DNA of 64,000 nt from Megaustenia siamemsis (Eukaryota; Mollusca; Gastropoda; Stylommatophora; Ariophantidae): the NCBI GenBank assembly GCA_032433765.1, contig JAVIAB010000051.1, positions 77,554,244 through 77,618,243 of the forward strand. The letters run 5' to 3'. Position 1 is the stretch's first letter, and the number at the start of each line of letters is the position of its first letter. The position numbers were made by a program, and so were the translations under genes. Of the stretch, positions 22,656 to 33,411 are shown piece after piece. The notes below the pieces were generated by a model. The model searched no databases. It saw nothing but the letters and a program-made list of their open reading frames with translations, and was not told the DNA's origin.

Positions 22656-23306
22656 TTGTGCCATACCGGTTGGTGTAGGTGATCATGTCCCTCTATAATC
22701 TTCTATCTACAGTGCATCGTATCAGTTCAGTTGTTGACTGTTTTCCATGCCATGACACCAAGCTATCCTGTATTTTCTCTCTTTGTCGCCCGCGATCTCT
22801 CTTTCTTTTATTTTGCCAGTTGTAACCAAGTATTCCAACGTTCCTCTTCTCATGATACGCCCGAAAAATGTTGATTGCTTCTTTCTGATGTTTTTTAAGA
22901 GCTCCCTTTTTGTGTTGGCCTCTTTGAGAACTTCCTCATTGGTCTTTTTAGCTGTCCAGGGAACTTTCAACATTCTGCTGAGAAATCCCATCTCTGTGGC
23001 CTCTAATCGTCTTTTCATTTGTTTGTCTACTGTCCATGATTCGCTTCCATAGGTCAGAATTGGTTCTATATAGCACCAATGAACTCTCTTTCTCATTTTT
23101 ATTGACATAGATTTGTTGCATAAGATATTTTTCATTTTCTGAAATGCCATTTTGGCCCGAGCTATTCTGCTTTTTATTTCTGTGGTGAATCCCCCATCTG
23201 ATGTTATTATTGTGCCCAAGTATTTGAAACGTTGCACTTGTTTCAGATTTGTCTCGTTTATTTTTATACTGCATGATGGTGGTGATTGTTTTTTCGATAT
23301 AACCAT
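22656..23306 (-). mobile_element. LINE-C copy, 5'-truncated
   Basis: Second-best LINE-C copy. The minus strand holds one open frame, 23306-22722, with the 3' end (GTGCCATACCGGTTGGTGTA) at 22656. Truncation at about 23306 falls just downstream of where the YADD catalytic box would be. Confidence 0.85.
22722..23306 (-). CDS. LINE-C RT C-terminal fragment (194 aa)
   Basis: An open frame encoding the part of a non-LTR reverse transcriptase downstream of its catalytic centre: QVQRFKYLGTIITSDG, AKMAFQKMKNILCNKSMSI, YGSESWTVDKQMKRRLEATE, PWTAKKTNEEVLKEANTKRE, and the H-x-R box. No palm aspartates remain, so it cannot be active. RTE-like by its sequence style; clade not proven. The C-terminus differs from the 56695 copy after a frameshift near 22800. 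Confidence 0.75.
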   Translation of the reverse strand: MVISKKQSPPSCSIKINETNLKQVQRFKYLGTIITSDGGFTTEIKSRIARAKMAFQKMKNILCNKSMSIKMRKRVHWCYIEPILTYGSESWTVDKQMKRRLEATEMGFLSRMLKVPWTAKKTNEEVLKEANTKRELLKNIRKKQSTFFGRIMRRGTLEYLVTTGKIKEREIAGDKERKYRIAWCHGMENSQQLN

Positions 23307-23309
23307 TAT

Positions 23310-24100
23310 ATATAACTCTATATATCTATTATTATATGATAACTCTACAAAAACTGAGTGTTTTTGACTTTCAGTATCATCCTCGATATCGTATCACAAA
23401 CATGGACAATATTCCAAAAGAATAATTGAAAGAAATTATTGTAGAAAACCAACGGGGAGAACATAAAATTAATCAAAAATATCAACCGTATTCTTTACCA
23501 ATTAAAAAAAAAAAAGGGACAAAAATACACAATATGCTAAAAAGTTCAAAAAAATAAAAAAAATAGAAAAAACATTGTATTTTATATCTCGAAACAAACA
23601 TATGCAACTACATATACGTAACATCGGAGGTAAACTAGGGCCACATTTGTCACAACCATTGCTCACACGTGACATATTATTCTCCCTCGTCAAAGTCTCG
23701 TTCTACATTTAATGTACGCGTATTTCCTCATTCAATATCTTGCTTCAGTAACTCGTCTGCCATATCTGCCAGCTCTCAAAATAAGGACAGTTCTTCTCCC
23801 TCAATCACTCACTACAAACATTTCCCTCTCTTTCTTCTACAGATTTCTCCCCGTTCTCCTTTAACCTCCCCGTTGCTATCAGTGGCGTAACCATGCCTGT
23901 ACTGAAGTGATTGGTAGAAAATATATTAAATACGGTTATCATTACGCGAATCCGCCTTTCATACCCAAAAAAATATTATTCTGTATTTTATTTAAGTTGT
24001 AGAAATCTATAAGTCGGTGTTCGAGGTAGGATTCCCGACGTTTTGTCTCTCGTGGAATAATTCAATAACCATTGATCTACTGAGGCTATCATTCTTCTGA
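23310..24100. other. No gene recognised
   Basis: AT-rich, with an A-run near 23500 and a C/T-rich part near 23700-23880. Nothing recognised. Confidence 0.35.
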
Positions 24101-24104
24101 CTTT

Positions 24105-24645
24105 AATTTTGTCCATCTGCTGTTGTCCTGAAGCGTCGCAGGAGAAATGAAGAATATATAATATGATGTCTTTAGACAGTGTATAACGAGAGGGATGGAT
24201 ACCACCAACTATCAAGGAGGGAACAAGTCATCATACTTCGCCTACACACTGGCCACAATAGAATGAGAAATCACATGTTCACCAAATTCAAAATAGGAAC
24301 AACCAGCCTATGCCACTGTACACTGGACAATATGACTACAAAACATGTTCTACAGGATTGCCCAGAGTACACAGACCTGAGAAGAGCAATGTGGTCCACG
24401 CCCTGGAAGAGAAACTTAAACAGACTGATGACTTCATGAGAGAGTCTGGAATCCTACTCTGGTTGAGTCTTGATCGCAGACAGAGAGAGAGAGAGAGAGA
24501 CGGTATATTACTTGTTTGCTTCTTTGGTTGTATCTCTTTCAGATGTAGTGTCGTTCTTGGATGTATCTGGACGCTGTTAATATATAAATGTTCTTCCACG
24601 TATCTTGTATTCCATCTATGTATTTTTTTCTTGGTCTCTTTGCTG
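24105..24645 (+). repeat. Repeat R2 interrupted by a LINE-D fragment
   Basis: 24105-24178 and 24515-24645 match 63440-63640 as one unbroken block (CTGCTGTTG, GTCGCA-GAAA, then TTTCAGATGTAGTGTCGTTC). The LINE-D piece at 24180-24500 sits between the two halves and is absent from the copy at 63.5 kb. Type of R2 unknown. Confidence 0.55.
24180..24500 (+). mobile_element. LINE-D 3' fragment (ORF2 C-terminus)
   Basis: Open frame with EQVIILRLHTGHNRMRNHMF, C-x-C, H-V-x2-C and DLRRAMWS. This is the His/Cys region at the end of ORF2 in Jockey/I-like LINEs. It ends in a GA-rich run at 24480-24502. No RT part. Confidence 0.75.
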
Positions 24646-24714
24646 TCATTAATAGAAAATGGAACTTCCGTTCAATATGGAGGACAGGCGAAAGGAACCA
24701 TTGCGGCTTTGTTT

Positions 24715-25092
24715 GATAAGTGTTCCTTGTTTGCATTTTCTTCATAATCCAAGTAAGGCTTGCTGTCGGAGCTACTGAGTTTAGTACTCTGTGCACACCG
24801 TGAGCTGTGTATTTCATTCGGATTGTGTTTTAATATTCCGATTGTTTACGATGAATGATGATAGTGTATGACGAATGACAGTTTGGCTGCGTTCACTTCC
24901 GATGTGGTTACGCCTTGTGTCTTTTAGCGTGTGCTGTTACTGCTATGATTGGGACTGCAGCTGCCTTTCTTTTTTTTTGAATCCTTCAATGTGATGAAAT
25001 GTTAATTCGGATGATTCCACTGGCACGAGTGGTTGAGCAATTATGGATTTTAATTCGTTTGTAGTGATACCGGGGCCTTCGACTAACTACAA
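24715..25092 (+). repeat. Dispersed repeat R1, copy 3
   Basis: Full-length relative of 3245-3622, ending in a short CAACTA tandem run (25083-25100). A simple-repeat tail suggests retroposition, but no internal promoter or ORF was recognised. Confidence 0.7.
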
Positions 25093-25270
25093 CTACAACT
25101 ATAGAATAACATTCTGACGAGTATGTATTTTGGTTATTAATTTCGCAATCATTTCAAGCTTCAGTATTATCCTCATGAACATATATAAAACAAATGCCAC
25201 ATTACAACAGGGAATATTCGTAAAATCACCACCAGCAGCATGGATCCGTAAGAGGAATTTCTTAATCGGT

Positions 25271-26413
25271 AAAGGTAAAGATTCTTTGTGGAAAATTCTG
25301 AAGCAATATGGTTTACCATCAAAAATCATAAATATTATCAAAGACATGTATGATGGTTACACATGTGCAGTTCGAACAGAGGAAGGACTGAGCGAATGTT
25401 TCCCAATAGAAACTGGGGTTAAACAAGGATGTATTTTATCGCCCTTGTTATTTGGAATTGTTATGGACTTCATAATGAAGAAATGCTGCACTGGTAATAA
25501 AGGCATCGAATGGATACAAGGAGACCATTTGGAGGACCTCGACTTTGCTGATGACATAGTTCTCATCAGCAGTCAGATAAAAACGATGCAGGAAAACACA
25601 AATGAACTATCATCAATAGCCAGCAAAATTGGGCTTGAGGTCAATCATGAAAAGACTAAAGTCATGAAAAGTTTAATTCCAACAAGTGACAAAATATACA
25701 TGGAAAACAAACCAGTAGAAGAGATCGATCACTTTATCTATCTTGGAAGTCACATTGATCGAGAAGGGGATACGAGCAAAGAAATTAGAATCAGACTGGC
25801 TAAAGCAGCAATGTCTTTCAGAAGCCTTGAAAAGTTGTGGAAATCAAAACTCATTAGCACAAACACAAAACTTAGGCTATTCAAATCAAATGTACTATCA
25901 ACCCTTACGTATGCGTGTGAAAGCTGGAAAACAACAAGAGATATAGAAACAAAGTTGAACGCATTCGAAAATAAATGTCTAAGGAAAATACTTGGTATAG
26001 AATGGAACGAATTCAAAACAAACGAGGAAATTAGAGAAATCGCCAATCAACCACTAATATCTTCAGTAATAAAGAAAAGACGATGGTCATACGTTGGACA
26101 TGTGATGAGAAGAGATAATAATCGAATAGCAAAGCAAGCCCTCATATGGGAAACAACAGGTAAAAGAAAAAGAGGAAGACCCAGGGAGACACTGAGAAGA
26201 ACATTGATGAGAGAGGCAAGAGCAGCAGGAATCGGCTCCCTCAATGAGATAGAACTGCTTGCACAGAACAGAGACAGATGGCGAGATTTAATAAAATATC
26301 TTTAAAAGAAAACTGCTAGAACAAAAATTCATATAGGAGAAGGTGTATCTTGGTCTACGCCCTATGGGCCGGTTACGGCTCGAAAGGTCAATAGATAGAT
26401 AGAAAGGTAAAGA
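25271..26413 (+). mobile_element. LINE-A copy with 11-bp target duplication
   Basis: AAAGGTAAAGA occurs at 25271-25281 and 26403-26413, bracketing the element. It is 5'-truncated inside the RT domain at GATTCTTTGTGG and keeps the rest of the RT, the stop, the 3'UTR (CCCTATGGGCCGGTTACGG) and a (GATA)n tail. It is inserted exactly at the left edge of a LINE-B fragment. Confidence 0.88.
25283..26305 (+). CDS. LINE-A reverse transcriptase, N-truncated but open
   Basis: Encodes most of the RT palm and the C-terminal domain of a non-LTR retrotransposon: GVKQGCILSPLLFG, the catalytic LDFADDIVLIS, KTKVM, FIYLGSHIDREGD, TYACESW, NKCLRKILGIEWNEF, RRWSYVGHVMRRDN and KRGRPRETLRRT. RT motif A (FIDFKKAF in the copy at 44005) was lost by the truncation, so this copy lacks one catalytic aspartate. 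The open frame extends upstream into flanking DNA to 25130, which is chance. The C-terminal GHVMRR...GRPR pattern is common in RTE/CR1-like LINEs of invertebrates. Confidence 0.8.
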   Translation, partial: SLWKILKQYGLPSKIINIIKDMYDGYTCAVRTEEGLSECFPIETGVKQGCILSPLLFGIVMDFIMKKCCTGNKGIEWIQGDHLEDLDFADDIVLISSQIKTMQENTNELSSIASKIGLEVNHEKTKVMKSLIPTSDKIYMENKPVEEIDHFIYLGSHIDREGDTSKEIRIRLAKAAMSFRSLEKLWKSKLISTNTKLRLFKSNVLSTLTYACESWKTTRDIETKLNAFENKCLRKILGIEWNEFKTNEEIREIANQPLISSVIKKRRWSYVGHVMRRDNNRIAKQALIWETTGKRKRGRPRETLRRTLMREARAAGIGSLNEIELLAQNRDRWRDLIKYL

Positions 26414-26716
26414 AGATGACAAACGATGAAGTTTTAAAACAACTGAAAATGAAAAGAGAACTACTAAATACAATTAAGACAAGACAAATGAAATTTTTGG
26501 GGCATGTTAAAAGATACAACAGCCTACTAAAAGTAATATTGGAAGAAAAAATACAAGGTAAAAGAGGCAGAGGCAAGCCAAAACTAATATGGACGAGTAA
26601 CATCAAAGGATGGACAAGTCAATCTATGACAGCCTGCACCATCAGAGCAAGAGACAGAGTATAATGGCGATCCATGGTAGCCAACCTTCGTTGCGGAGAA
26701 GGCACTCGATGATGAA
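26414..26716 (+). mobile_element. LINE-B 3'-end copy
   Basis: TNDEVLKQLKMKRELLNTIK, FLGHVKRYN and KRGRGKPKLIW follow LINE-B, ending at GAAGGCACTCGATGATG. The left edge is interrupted by the LINE-A insertion. Confidence 0.8.
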
Positions 26717-26719
26717 AGG

Positions 26720-27130
26720 TAAAGATATCGTGTTTGTGTGGGCAGCTAACATAATCTAACGCACTGGCCACATTTATTTATTGTAGGGAAGAGTGAAACG
26801 CGAGAGATGGGCAAAAGAAGAAGAGATTCGTGATATTAAAGACTGGTCATAAAGAACATTCGTGAAACGAGAAATTCGTAAACAACTGATCGTGTATACG
26901 GCCCCAAAGGCGTTCAAAGAGTTGTGTGATCATGCATGGAGGAAACATTGAAATCAGCGATAATCAAAAATATATCTGCAGTGTACTTTACTATTCTGTA
27001 TTTAAAGCGTTTTATAAAGTGGGAACTTTATCTTGGTACTATCGTTTGACTCATTCCATATTTCACTTTTCACAGCTTCTTGATCTAACTTCAAAATGAC
27101 CATTGTGAGCTAACAGTCTTAAATCAAATA
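26720..27130. other. No gene recognised
   Basis: Nothing recognised. Confidence 0.3.
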
Positions 27131-27139
27131 TATAAATAA

Positions 27140-27169
27140 AAGAAACCCAGAAAGAAAGAAAGAAAGAAA

Positions 27170-27209
<40 letters not shown>

Positions 27210-27285
27210 AACTCAGAAAGAAAGAAAAAAAGAAAGAAATTAAGAAAAAAAAAGAAAGAAAGGAAGAAACAAAGAAAGAACCAAC
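27140..27285. repeat. (GAAA)n microsatellite
   Basis: Impure GAAA run just upstream of a SINE-A copy. Confidence 0.95.
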
Positions 27286-27296
27286 AACAACTTGCA

Positions 27297-27520
27297 GCCT
27301 TTATTGAAGGACAAGAGGTAGGGTTCGATCCCAACCGACAGCTTCTGGGTTCACCCAGCCTTAAATGGGTACCGGTTTTTTTTTCTGGGAAAGTAAAACG
27401 GCACGGATGTAATACCGACCACATTACCCCAAAAATCATTTGCTGAAGGTCTGTAAAATGTATGGTCACTAACACCATATTCCCTATACGCCACTTGGCG
27501 TGACGGAACTCTTTACTTAC
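27297..27520 (+). mobile_element. SINE-A copy, head partly lost
   Basis: Starts in the anticodon-side part of the head (GGACAAGAGGTAGGGTTCGA, with a box B-like GGTTCGATCCC), then GGTTCACCCAGCC, AACGGCACGGATGTAATACC and the end CGCCACTTGGCGTGACGGAA. Box A is missing. Confidence 0.85.
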
Positions 27521-27548
27521 AAACTGACACTACTACTGCATTCGTTTA

Positions 27549-28075
27549 CTTCTTCAAATTGAAGTGCTTTCACAAGGGTACGACACCGCAGAAAGTGTGA
27601 ATTTTCAATTGAAGTGCTTTCACAAGGGTACGACACCGCAGAAAGTGTGAATTTTCAAATTGAAGTGCTTTCACAAGTGCACGACACCACAGAAAGTGTG
27701 AATTTTCAAATTGAAGTGCTTTCACAAGTGCACGACACCACAGAAAGTGTGAATTTTCAAATTGAAGTGCTTTCACAAGTGCACGACACCACAGAAAGTG
27801 TGAATTTTCAAATTGAAGTGCTTTCACAAGTGCACGACACCACAGAAAGTGTGAATTTTCAAATTGAAGTGCTTTCACAAGTGCACGACACCACAGAAAG
27901 TGTGAATTTTCAAATTGAAGTGCTTTCACAAGTGCACGACACCACAGAAAGTGTGAATTTTCAAATTGAAGTGCTTTCACAAGTGCACGACACCACAGAA
28001 AGTGTGAATTTTCAAATTGAAGTGCTTTCACAAGTGCACGACACCACAGAAAGTGTGAATTTTCAAATTGAAGAA
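27549..28075. repeat. 51-bp minisatellite, about 10 near-identical units
   Basis: The unit holds GAAGTGCTTTCACAAGTGCA and CGACACCACAGAAAGTGTG. The first two units differ (GGTACGACACCGCAG); the next eight are almost identical. The period is 17 codons, so both strands stay open (161 and 153 aa) with a 17-residue repeat. The plus-strand frame is not supported by any start, intron or domain evidence. Confidence 0.93.
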
Positions 28076-28269
28076 TGTTTGTGCGTTAGTAATGTTTGAA
28101 TAAAATAATGCTTGTGAGAATGCAATGTTCAATGAAGGGACAGTTTTAATATTTTCTGGTGTGTGGTACCAATTCTTTTAACCTGAAATATTAAAGTTTA
28201 ATCTATCACTTCTACTCATCTACAATTTATCATAAGTTAACTGTATGTAGGTTATTTTACTGAAATCAT

Positions 28270-28490
28270 AATTTTTGGCCATGTTATAGGAAGGAAGCAA
28301 CTAGGAAAAATTGTAACAACAGCGAAAATCCAGGGAAGAAGAGAAAGGGGAAGCTGAGAGAAAATATTAAAAACAATTTAATAGAGTGGTTTGGAAATAA
28401 GTCAAGAACTGAACTGATAAACATTTGTAGAAAAAGAAAGCAGTGGAGAGATATGAATATGAAGAGATATTTCTGAAACGATTACAATAA
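28270..28490 (+). mobile_element. LINE-E C-terminal fragment, decayed
   Basis: GHVIGRKQL-x-IVTTAKIQGRR, then RKKKAVERYEY, match the end of LINE-E; several frame breaks. Confidence 0.6.
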
Positions 28491-28784
28491 TATTTAAAAA
28501 AAAAACAAATATCAAATATAGAGATTTCGTGAGCGATAGACAAACATAACTTACACATAGGCACATTTTTTACAGCACTCCGATAAATCATCTACAAATA
28601 AATATTGAGAAAAATAAATAATCCAGTCGTCCGGATTGGAACCAGTGCTCACTGCCACATAACTTAACTTCAGAGTCCTACTTCAACACGTCGTCAGCTC
28701 AGCACCCAAAATAAGGTACTTTTGCTGTCAGGTAACCTATGCACGTTCATCGTGTGACTATAGTATGTGATTAAGATACGAGCG

Positions 28785-29150
28785 AGTTGTTCAATCTCGG
28801 CGAGGGAGCTGACATCTGCTGTTGCTGCCTCTCGCCTCAGTGTTATCTTTTAGTGTTTCTTTAGGTCGACCTTTTTTTCTTTTACCCTCTAGTCCCCATT
28901 TGAGATTCTCTGCTTTGAGATTCTCTTGTCGTCTCTTCTCATCAAATGGCCAACATGTGATCACCTTCTTTTCTTGATTATTGATGATAATTTTGGATGC
29001 CCTGTCGTTTCTCTTATTTCTGCGTTAGTCATTCAATCAATTGCTTACGAAGAATTTACTGATTGATTTGTTTTCAAAAGCAACCAGTTTCTTTTCTATT
29101 TCTTTAGCTGTTTACCAGCTCTCGCATGCATAAGTAAGAGGTGGGAGGGG
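28785..29150 (-). mobile_element. LINE-A-like fragment, old
   Basis: The minus strand keeps the LINE-A order (ESW-like CESW region, then W-x-HVGH-like, then 3' end) and runs parallel to 11925-12455, but with many changes. Confidence 0.5.
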
Positions 29151-29154
29151 GTAT

Positions 29155-29740
29155 GATACATTTATTTGAAACATTATTTACATTTACTTTCATTATCAAT
29201 ACATGCAAAGGGACATAACACGATTGGTTTCATTGGTTATCATGGTGACATGATATGTTAGTAACAATTTGAAGTGTTGTCCGTGTGGCCTCAGGTGAGA
29301 GGAAAACAAAGAATAGAGCCACTGTTACCTGCAACACATGTCGTAAGAGGAAGTTATGAATCATCGCTTGTGCAGTCGAGTAGGATGTGCACGGAGCGAC
29401 CATCTCAAGAGAATTTAAGGATGAATTTTGAGAAATGCTGTGACAAGTGGTGGAGCGGATATGGGGAATTCCTGACTGAAATTAAACTATAATTCTATGA
29501 ATTGAATAGAATTGAAGTGCAGCTCTCTAGTGACACAGCGCTGTATCGATGATCATGTGTTCGAAATCTATATTGTGTTCATTGTAAATTTGTTCGAGTG
29601 CTGTAAAACACTTCATCTTTGTGTAATTTATATTTCTGAAATAAGCAGATGATCAAGACAACCAGTTAAAAAAAAAAAACCGTATAAACAGTTTTGCGCT
29701 AACAAAAACGTTGCTCATTAACATCGAGCATGAACTACAT
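29155..29740. other. Unassigned; weak SINE-B-like stretch
   Basis: 29270-29420 has GTCCGTGTGGCCTCAGGTGA and ACATGTCGTAAGAGG, which resemble the 5' half of SINE-B at 33412. The rest is unassigned. Confidence 0.4.
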
Positions 29741-29742
29741 TG

Positions 29743-29993
29743 AGAGCCGTGATAGCTCAGTGGTTAGTGAACTGGGCTACAAAGGACAAGACAAGAGGTC
29801 GGGATCGATCATGATCGACGACTTCCGAGTTCACCCAGCCTTAAAATTTGTACCGGATATTTTCTGGCAAGTAAAGCGGCACGGGCGTAATACCGAACAC
29901 ATTATCCCAAAATATCATCTGCCGATTGTATATAAAAAGTATGGTCACAAACACCCTATTCCCTATACGCCAGTTGGCGTGACTAGGCTCTAA
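29743..29993 (+). mobile_element. SINE-A copy, near full length
   Basis: The best copy. tRNA-like head with box A (GATAGCTCAGTGGTTAGTGA), a box B-like region (GGGATCGATC), the junction GTTCACCCAGCCTTAAA, the core AAGCGGCACGGGCGTAATAC and the 3' end CGCCAGTTGGCGTGACTAGG. Box A plus box B in the first 75 bp indicates a pol III tRNA origin. Confidence 0.88.
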
Positions 29994-29994
29994 A

Positions 29995-30560
29995 AAAAAA
30001 AATCTAACAAACTACATTTTTTGACTTATCCATTTCACTTTCCATGTAAATTGTCTAAACAAAAGACATTTGCATTGTATTTATTTAGAAAGGACAGGAA
30101 TGCATATTTTCTGGTTCGCCCGGGTGTTATATGCTTACAACGCCACTGGTTAGAATCGACATCACATCCTTTCTCTTAAGAAAGCGCCGTTGGACTAGAC
30201 TTCACTAGGCAGAGCTCTTGTCATGTTTTTTCGTAAATGCAATCGACCGAGCCCCAGTTCGCTATTCTCGTGTCAGGGGCGATATCCATCGAATCTGAGG
30301 CCGTAAGCCAGTCAGGATTGTCGTTCGTTGAAGAGGTGGCCAGGGCATGGCAGTCTCTATATCTGTTCAAGTGTCCAGTTGACTGGCGTTAGTAATCACG
30401 TTACCCAAGAAACACTCTACCCTTCCATTTCTTCCTCTCGTGGCTTGGTTTCTTAATCTGGCGCTCATTTATTCAAGACGTTGATGCTAACAGTCTAGCG
30501 TGTGTGACGGATGTCCGTCTATTTTATCAATCTGTCTTCTTGAATCTCTATTTATACCAT
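29995..30560. other. No gene recognised
   Basis: Nothing recognised. Confidence 0.3.
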
Positions 30561-30589
30561 TTCAAGACATCCTAGAAAAAAGAAACAAA

Positions 30590-30644
30590 ATGAATGAAAG
30601 AAACAAACAAACAAAAAGAAACTAAGACAGAAAGAAAGAAAGAA

Positions 30645-30709
<65 letters not shown>

Positions 30710-30712
30710 ATC
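30590..30712. repeat. (GAAA)n microsatellite in duplication copy 1
   Basis: Long GAAA run. Its counterpart at 32140-32255 is shorter and interrupted by an A-run. Confidence 0.95.
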
Positions 30713-31124
30713 CTGTCACTCATATGTTATTGCCCACATTTTGGTTATCTTCGGGACGTTATTTAATGACCAACAAACATCAGTATTGTCTTTCTTTCCC
30801 AACAAAAAAGAAATCGCTTTCACTTATTTCAGGCTAGGTGAACATAGAAGCCATCTATCTCTCGTCCTTTCAGTTTACTAACCACTATTTTACCCCAGAT
30901 CCAGTTTGATCATCTTTAGCAAAATAATCACCTGAATTCAACTCATCGTTATCATTTTTCTAGTCAATATTCGTACATAATCAGCACTTCATCATTCGAT
31001 TGCCTATAAAATTCTGTTACTGCACTCAAGACTGTTCAGGTGACGAGGATCTGATAAAAGTAAACCATCACATGAAAATCTGTTTTTGTCACAAGTTTTT
31101 TTACAAATCCTGTTTTGAGTGATT

Positions 31125-31605
31125 AAGTTGTGCAAAGAGTCAAACACCATACAAGTGAGAAAGAAGGTTCATCGGTGCTACATAGAGTCAATTATGACCT
31201 ATGGAAGCGAATCATGGACATAAGACAAACAACTGAAAAGACGATTAGAGGCCACAGAAATGGGTATATTAGAAGAATATTGAGAGTTCCCTGGACAGCT
31301 AAAAAGACCAACGAGGACATTCTCAAAGAGGCCAACACAAAAAGGGAGCTCATTAAAAAAATATCAGAAAGAAACAATCGACATTTTTCGAGCACATCTT
31401 TAGAATAGGAAAGTGGAGTACTTGTTACAACTGGTAGATTACAGGGAAAGAGAGATCGCGGACGACAAAAAGAGAAAATACTAGAAATCTTGGTGTCATT
31501 GTATTGAGAATAGTTAGCAACAGAACTGATACGATGCACTATGAATAGAATAATCGTGGAAGGACACGATTGTCTACGTCAACCGGTATGGCACATGATG
31601 ATGAT
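31125..31605 (+). mobile_element. LINE-C 3' region (duplication copy 1)
   Basis: DLWKRIMDIRQTTEKTIRGH and RILRVPWTAKKTNEDILKEA, then a frameshift, then the 3' end with GGTATGGCACATGATGATG. 5'-truncated. Confidence 0.8.
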
Positions 31606-31708
31606 GACTAACATTTTCAAAATCAAATTGAATATAATCGTTTGCTAAGTCATTTCACGTTTATCACCAGTTTATTGTTATTATTTTCATTGCTTATTAT
31701 TATTATTA

Positions 31709-31925
31709 GATATTAATTCTCAAAGTGATCAACACAAAAAGGATAGCACTTAAGTGCAAGAGAAAGAAACAAACGTTCATTTTTCGAGCACATCGTGAGG
31801 AGAGAAAAATTGAAATTCTTGGTTACAATAGGGCAAAATACAAGGAAAAAGAGATTGTAGACGTCAAAGAGAAAAGATACTATATAGCAAGGTGCCATGG
31901 CACGGTAAACAGTCAACAACAGAAC
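31709..31925 (+). mobile_element. Second LINE-C piece (duplication copy 1)
   Basis: Matches LINE-C from the KEANTKRE-like region to CAACAACAGAAC, where SINE-C interrupts it. The site GATATTAATTCTCAAAG at 31709-31725 is uninterrupted here; copy 2 has two insertions there. Confidence 0.7.
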
Positions 31926-32118
31926 TATTTCTTATTCTGACGTTCACCCGACTACCACTAACAAGAAAATAGCCCTCTTTGTCGTCCCGTCTTGAAAAGG
32001 ACGAAACGTCACCGTGGATGTAGTGGTTTCTGCTAGGCCGTGATGTTTACGCATTTTGACCCAGCACATTCGACATTAGAACGACATATTGAGTAGCGGG
32101 TTGCATTTCCAATTTGAA
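31926..32118 (-). mobile_element. SINE-C, cut by the duplication breakpoint
   Basis: Same sequence as the start of 33892-34240. Only 193 bp remain, because duplication copy 2 begins within it. Confidence 0.75.
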
Positions 32119-32139
32119 ACATCCTAGAAAAAAGAAACA

Positions 32140-32180
32140 AAATGAATGAAAGAAACAAACAAACAAAAAGAAACTAAGAC

Positions 32181-32219
<39 letters not shown>

Positions 32220-32255
32220 AAAAAAAGAAAGAAAGAAAGAAAGAAAGAAAGAATC
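32140..32255. repeat. (GAAA)n microsatellite in duplication copy 2
   Basis: GAAA run interrupted by AAAAAA near 32220. Confidence 0.95.
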
Positions 32256-32666
32256 CTGTCACTCATATGTTATTGCCCACATTTTGGTTATCTTCGGGAC
32301 GTTATTTAGTGACCAACAAACGTCAGTATTGTCCTTCTTTCCCAACAAAAAAGAAATCGCTTTCACTTATTTCAGGCTAGGTGAACATAGAAGCCATCTA
32401 TCTCTCGTCCTTTCAGTTTACTAACCACTATTATACCCCAGATCCAGTTTGATCATCTTTAGCAACATAATCACCTGAATTCAACTCATCGTTATCATTT
32501 TTCTAGTCAATATTCGTACATAATCAGCACTTCATCATTCGATTACCTATACAATTCTGTTACTGCACTCAAGACTGTTCAGGTGACGAGGATCTGATAA
32601 AAGTAAACCATCACCTGAAAATCTGTTTTTGTCACAAGTTTTTTACAAATCCTGTTTTGAGTGATT

Positions 32667-33150
32667 AAGTTGTGCAAAGAGTCAAACACCATACAAGTGA
32701 GAAAGAAGGTTCATCGGTGCTACATAGAGTCAATTATGACCTATGGAAGCGAATCATGGACATAAGACAAACAACTGAAAAGACGATTAGAGGCCACAGA
32801 AATGGGTATATTAGAAGAATATTGAGAGTTCCCTGGACAGCTAAAAAGACCAACGAGGACATTCTCAAAGAAGCCAACACAAAAAGGGAGCTCATTAAAA
32901 AAAATATCAGAAAGAAACAATCGACATTTTTCGAGCACATCTTTAGAATAGGAAAATGGAGTACTTGTTACAACTGGTATATTACAGGGAAAGAGAGATC
33001 GCGGACGACAAAAAGGGAAAATACTAGAAATCTTGGTGTCATTGTATTGAGAATAGTTAGCAACAGAAGTGATACGATGCACTATGAATAGAATAATTGT
33101 GGAAGGACACGATTGGCTACGTCAACCGGTATGGCACATGATGATGATGA
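32667..33150 (+). mobile_element. LINE-C 3' region (duplication copy 2)
   Basis: As in copy 1, but the frame stays open further (32672-33091, 139 aa), through KKNIRKKQSTFFEHIFRIGK. Copy 1 therefore lost a base near 31360 after the duplication. Confidence 0.8.
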
Positions 33151-33257
33151 TGCGGTACTAACATTTTCAAATCAAATTGAATATAATCGTTTGCTAAGTC
33201 ATTTCACGTTTATCACCAGTTTATTGTTATTATTTTCATTGCTTATTATTATTATTA

Positions 33258-33411
33258 GATATTAATTCTCAAAGTTAAGGAATAGGGTGTTTGTGACCAT
33301 ACTTTTTATATACAATCGGCAGATGATATTTTGGGATAATGTGCTCGGTATTACGCCCGTGCCGCTTTACTTGCCAGAAAATATCCGGTACAATGATATT
33401 AATTCTCAAAG
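33258..33411 (-). mobile_element. SINE-A fragment with 17-bp target duplication
   Basis: GATATTAATTCTCAAAG at 33258-33274 and 33395-33411 brackets a 120-bp minus-strand SINE-A piece (33275-33394) holding CGGTATTACGCCCGTGCCGC. The matching site in duplication copy 1 (31709-31725) is empty, so the insertion followed the duplication. Confidence 0.88.

Larger units (their letters stand above)
30567..32118. repeat. Tandem segmental duplication, copy 1
   Basis: 30567-32118 and 32119-34083 are the same sequence in direct tandem, starting at ACATCCTAGAAAAAAG. They differ by scattered substitutions, by the length of a GAAA run, and by two insertions present only in copy 2. Copy 1 ends inside a SINE-C. 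Confidence 0.92.

Noticed and set aside
27614..28075. CRISPR-like regular repetition
   Set aside because: Direct tandem repeats without unique spacers, in a eukaryotic context; no cas genes.
27570..28099. 153- and 161-aa frames on opposite strands, possible repeat proteins
   Set aside because: Both come from a 51-bp tandem array; no start context, signal, intron or homologue is visible.
29743..29820. Functional tRNA gene
   Set aside because: Boxes A and B are present, but the cloverleaf pairing is eroded and the unit continues into the SINE-A body; same head in several copies.
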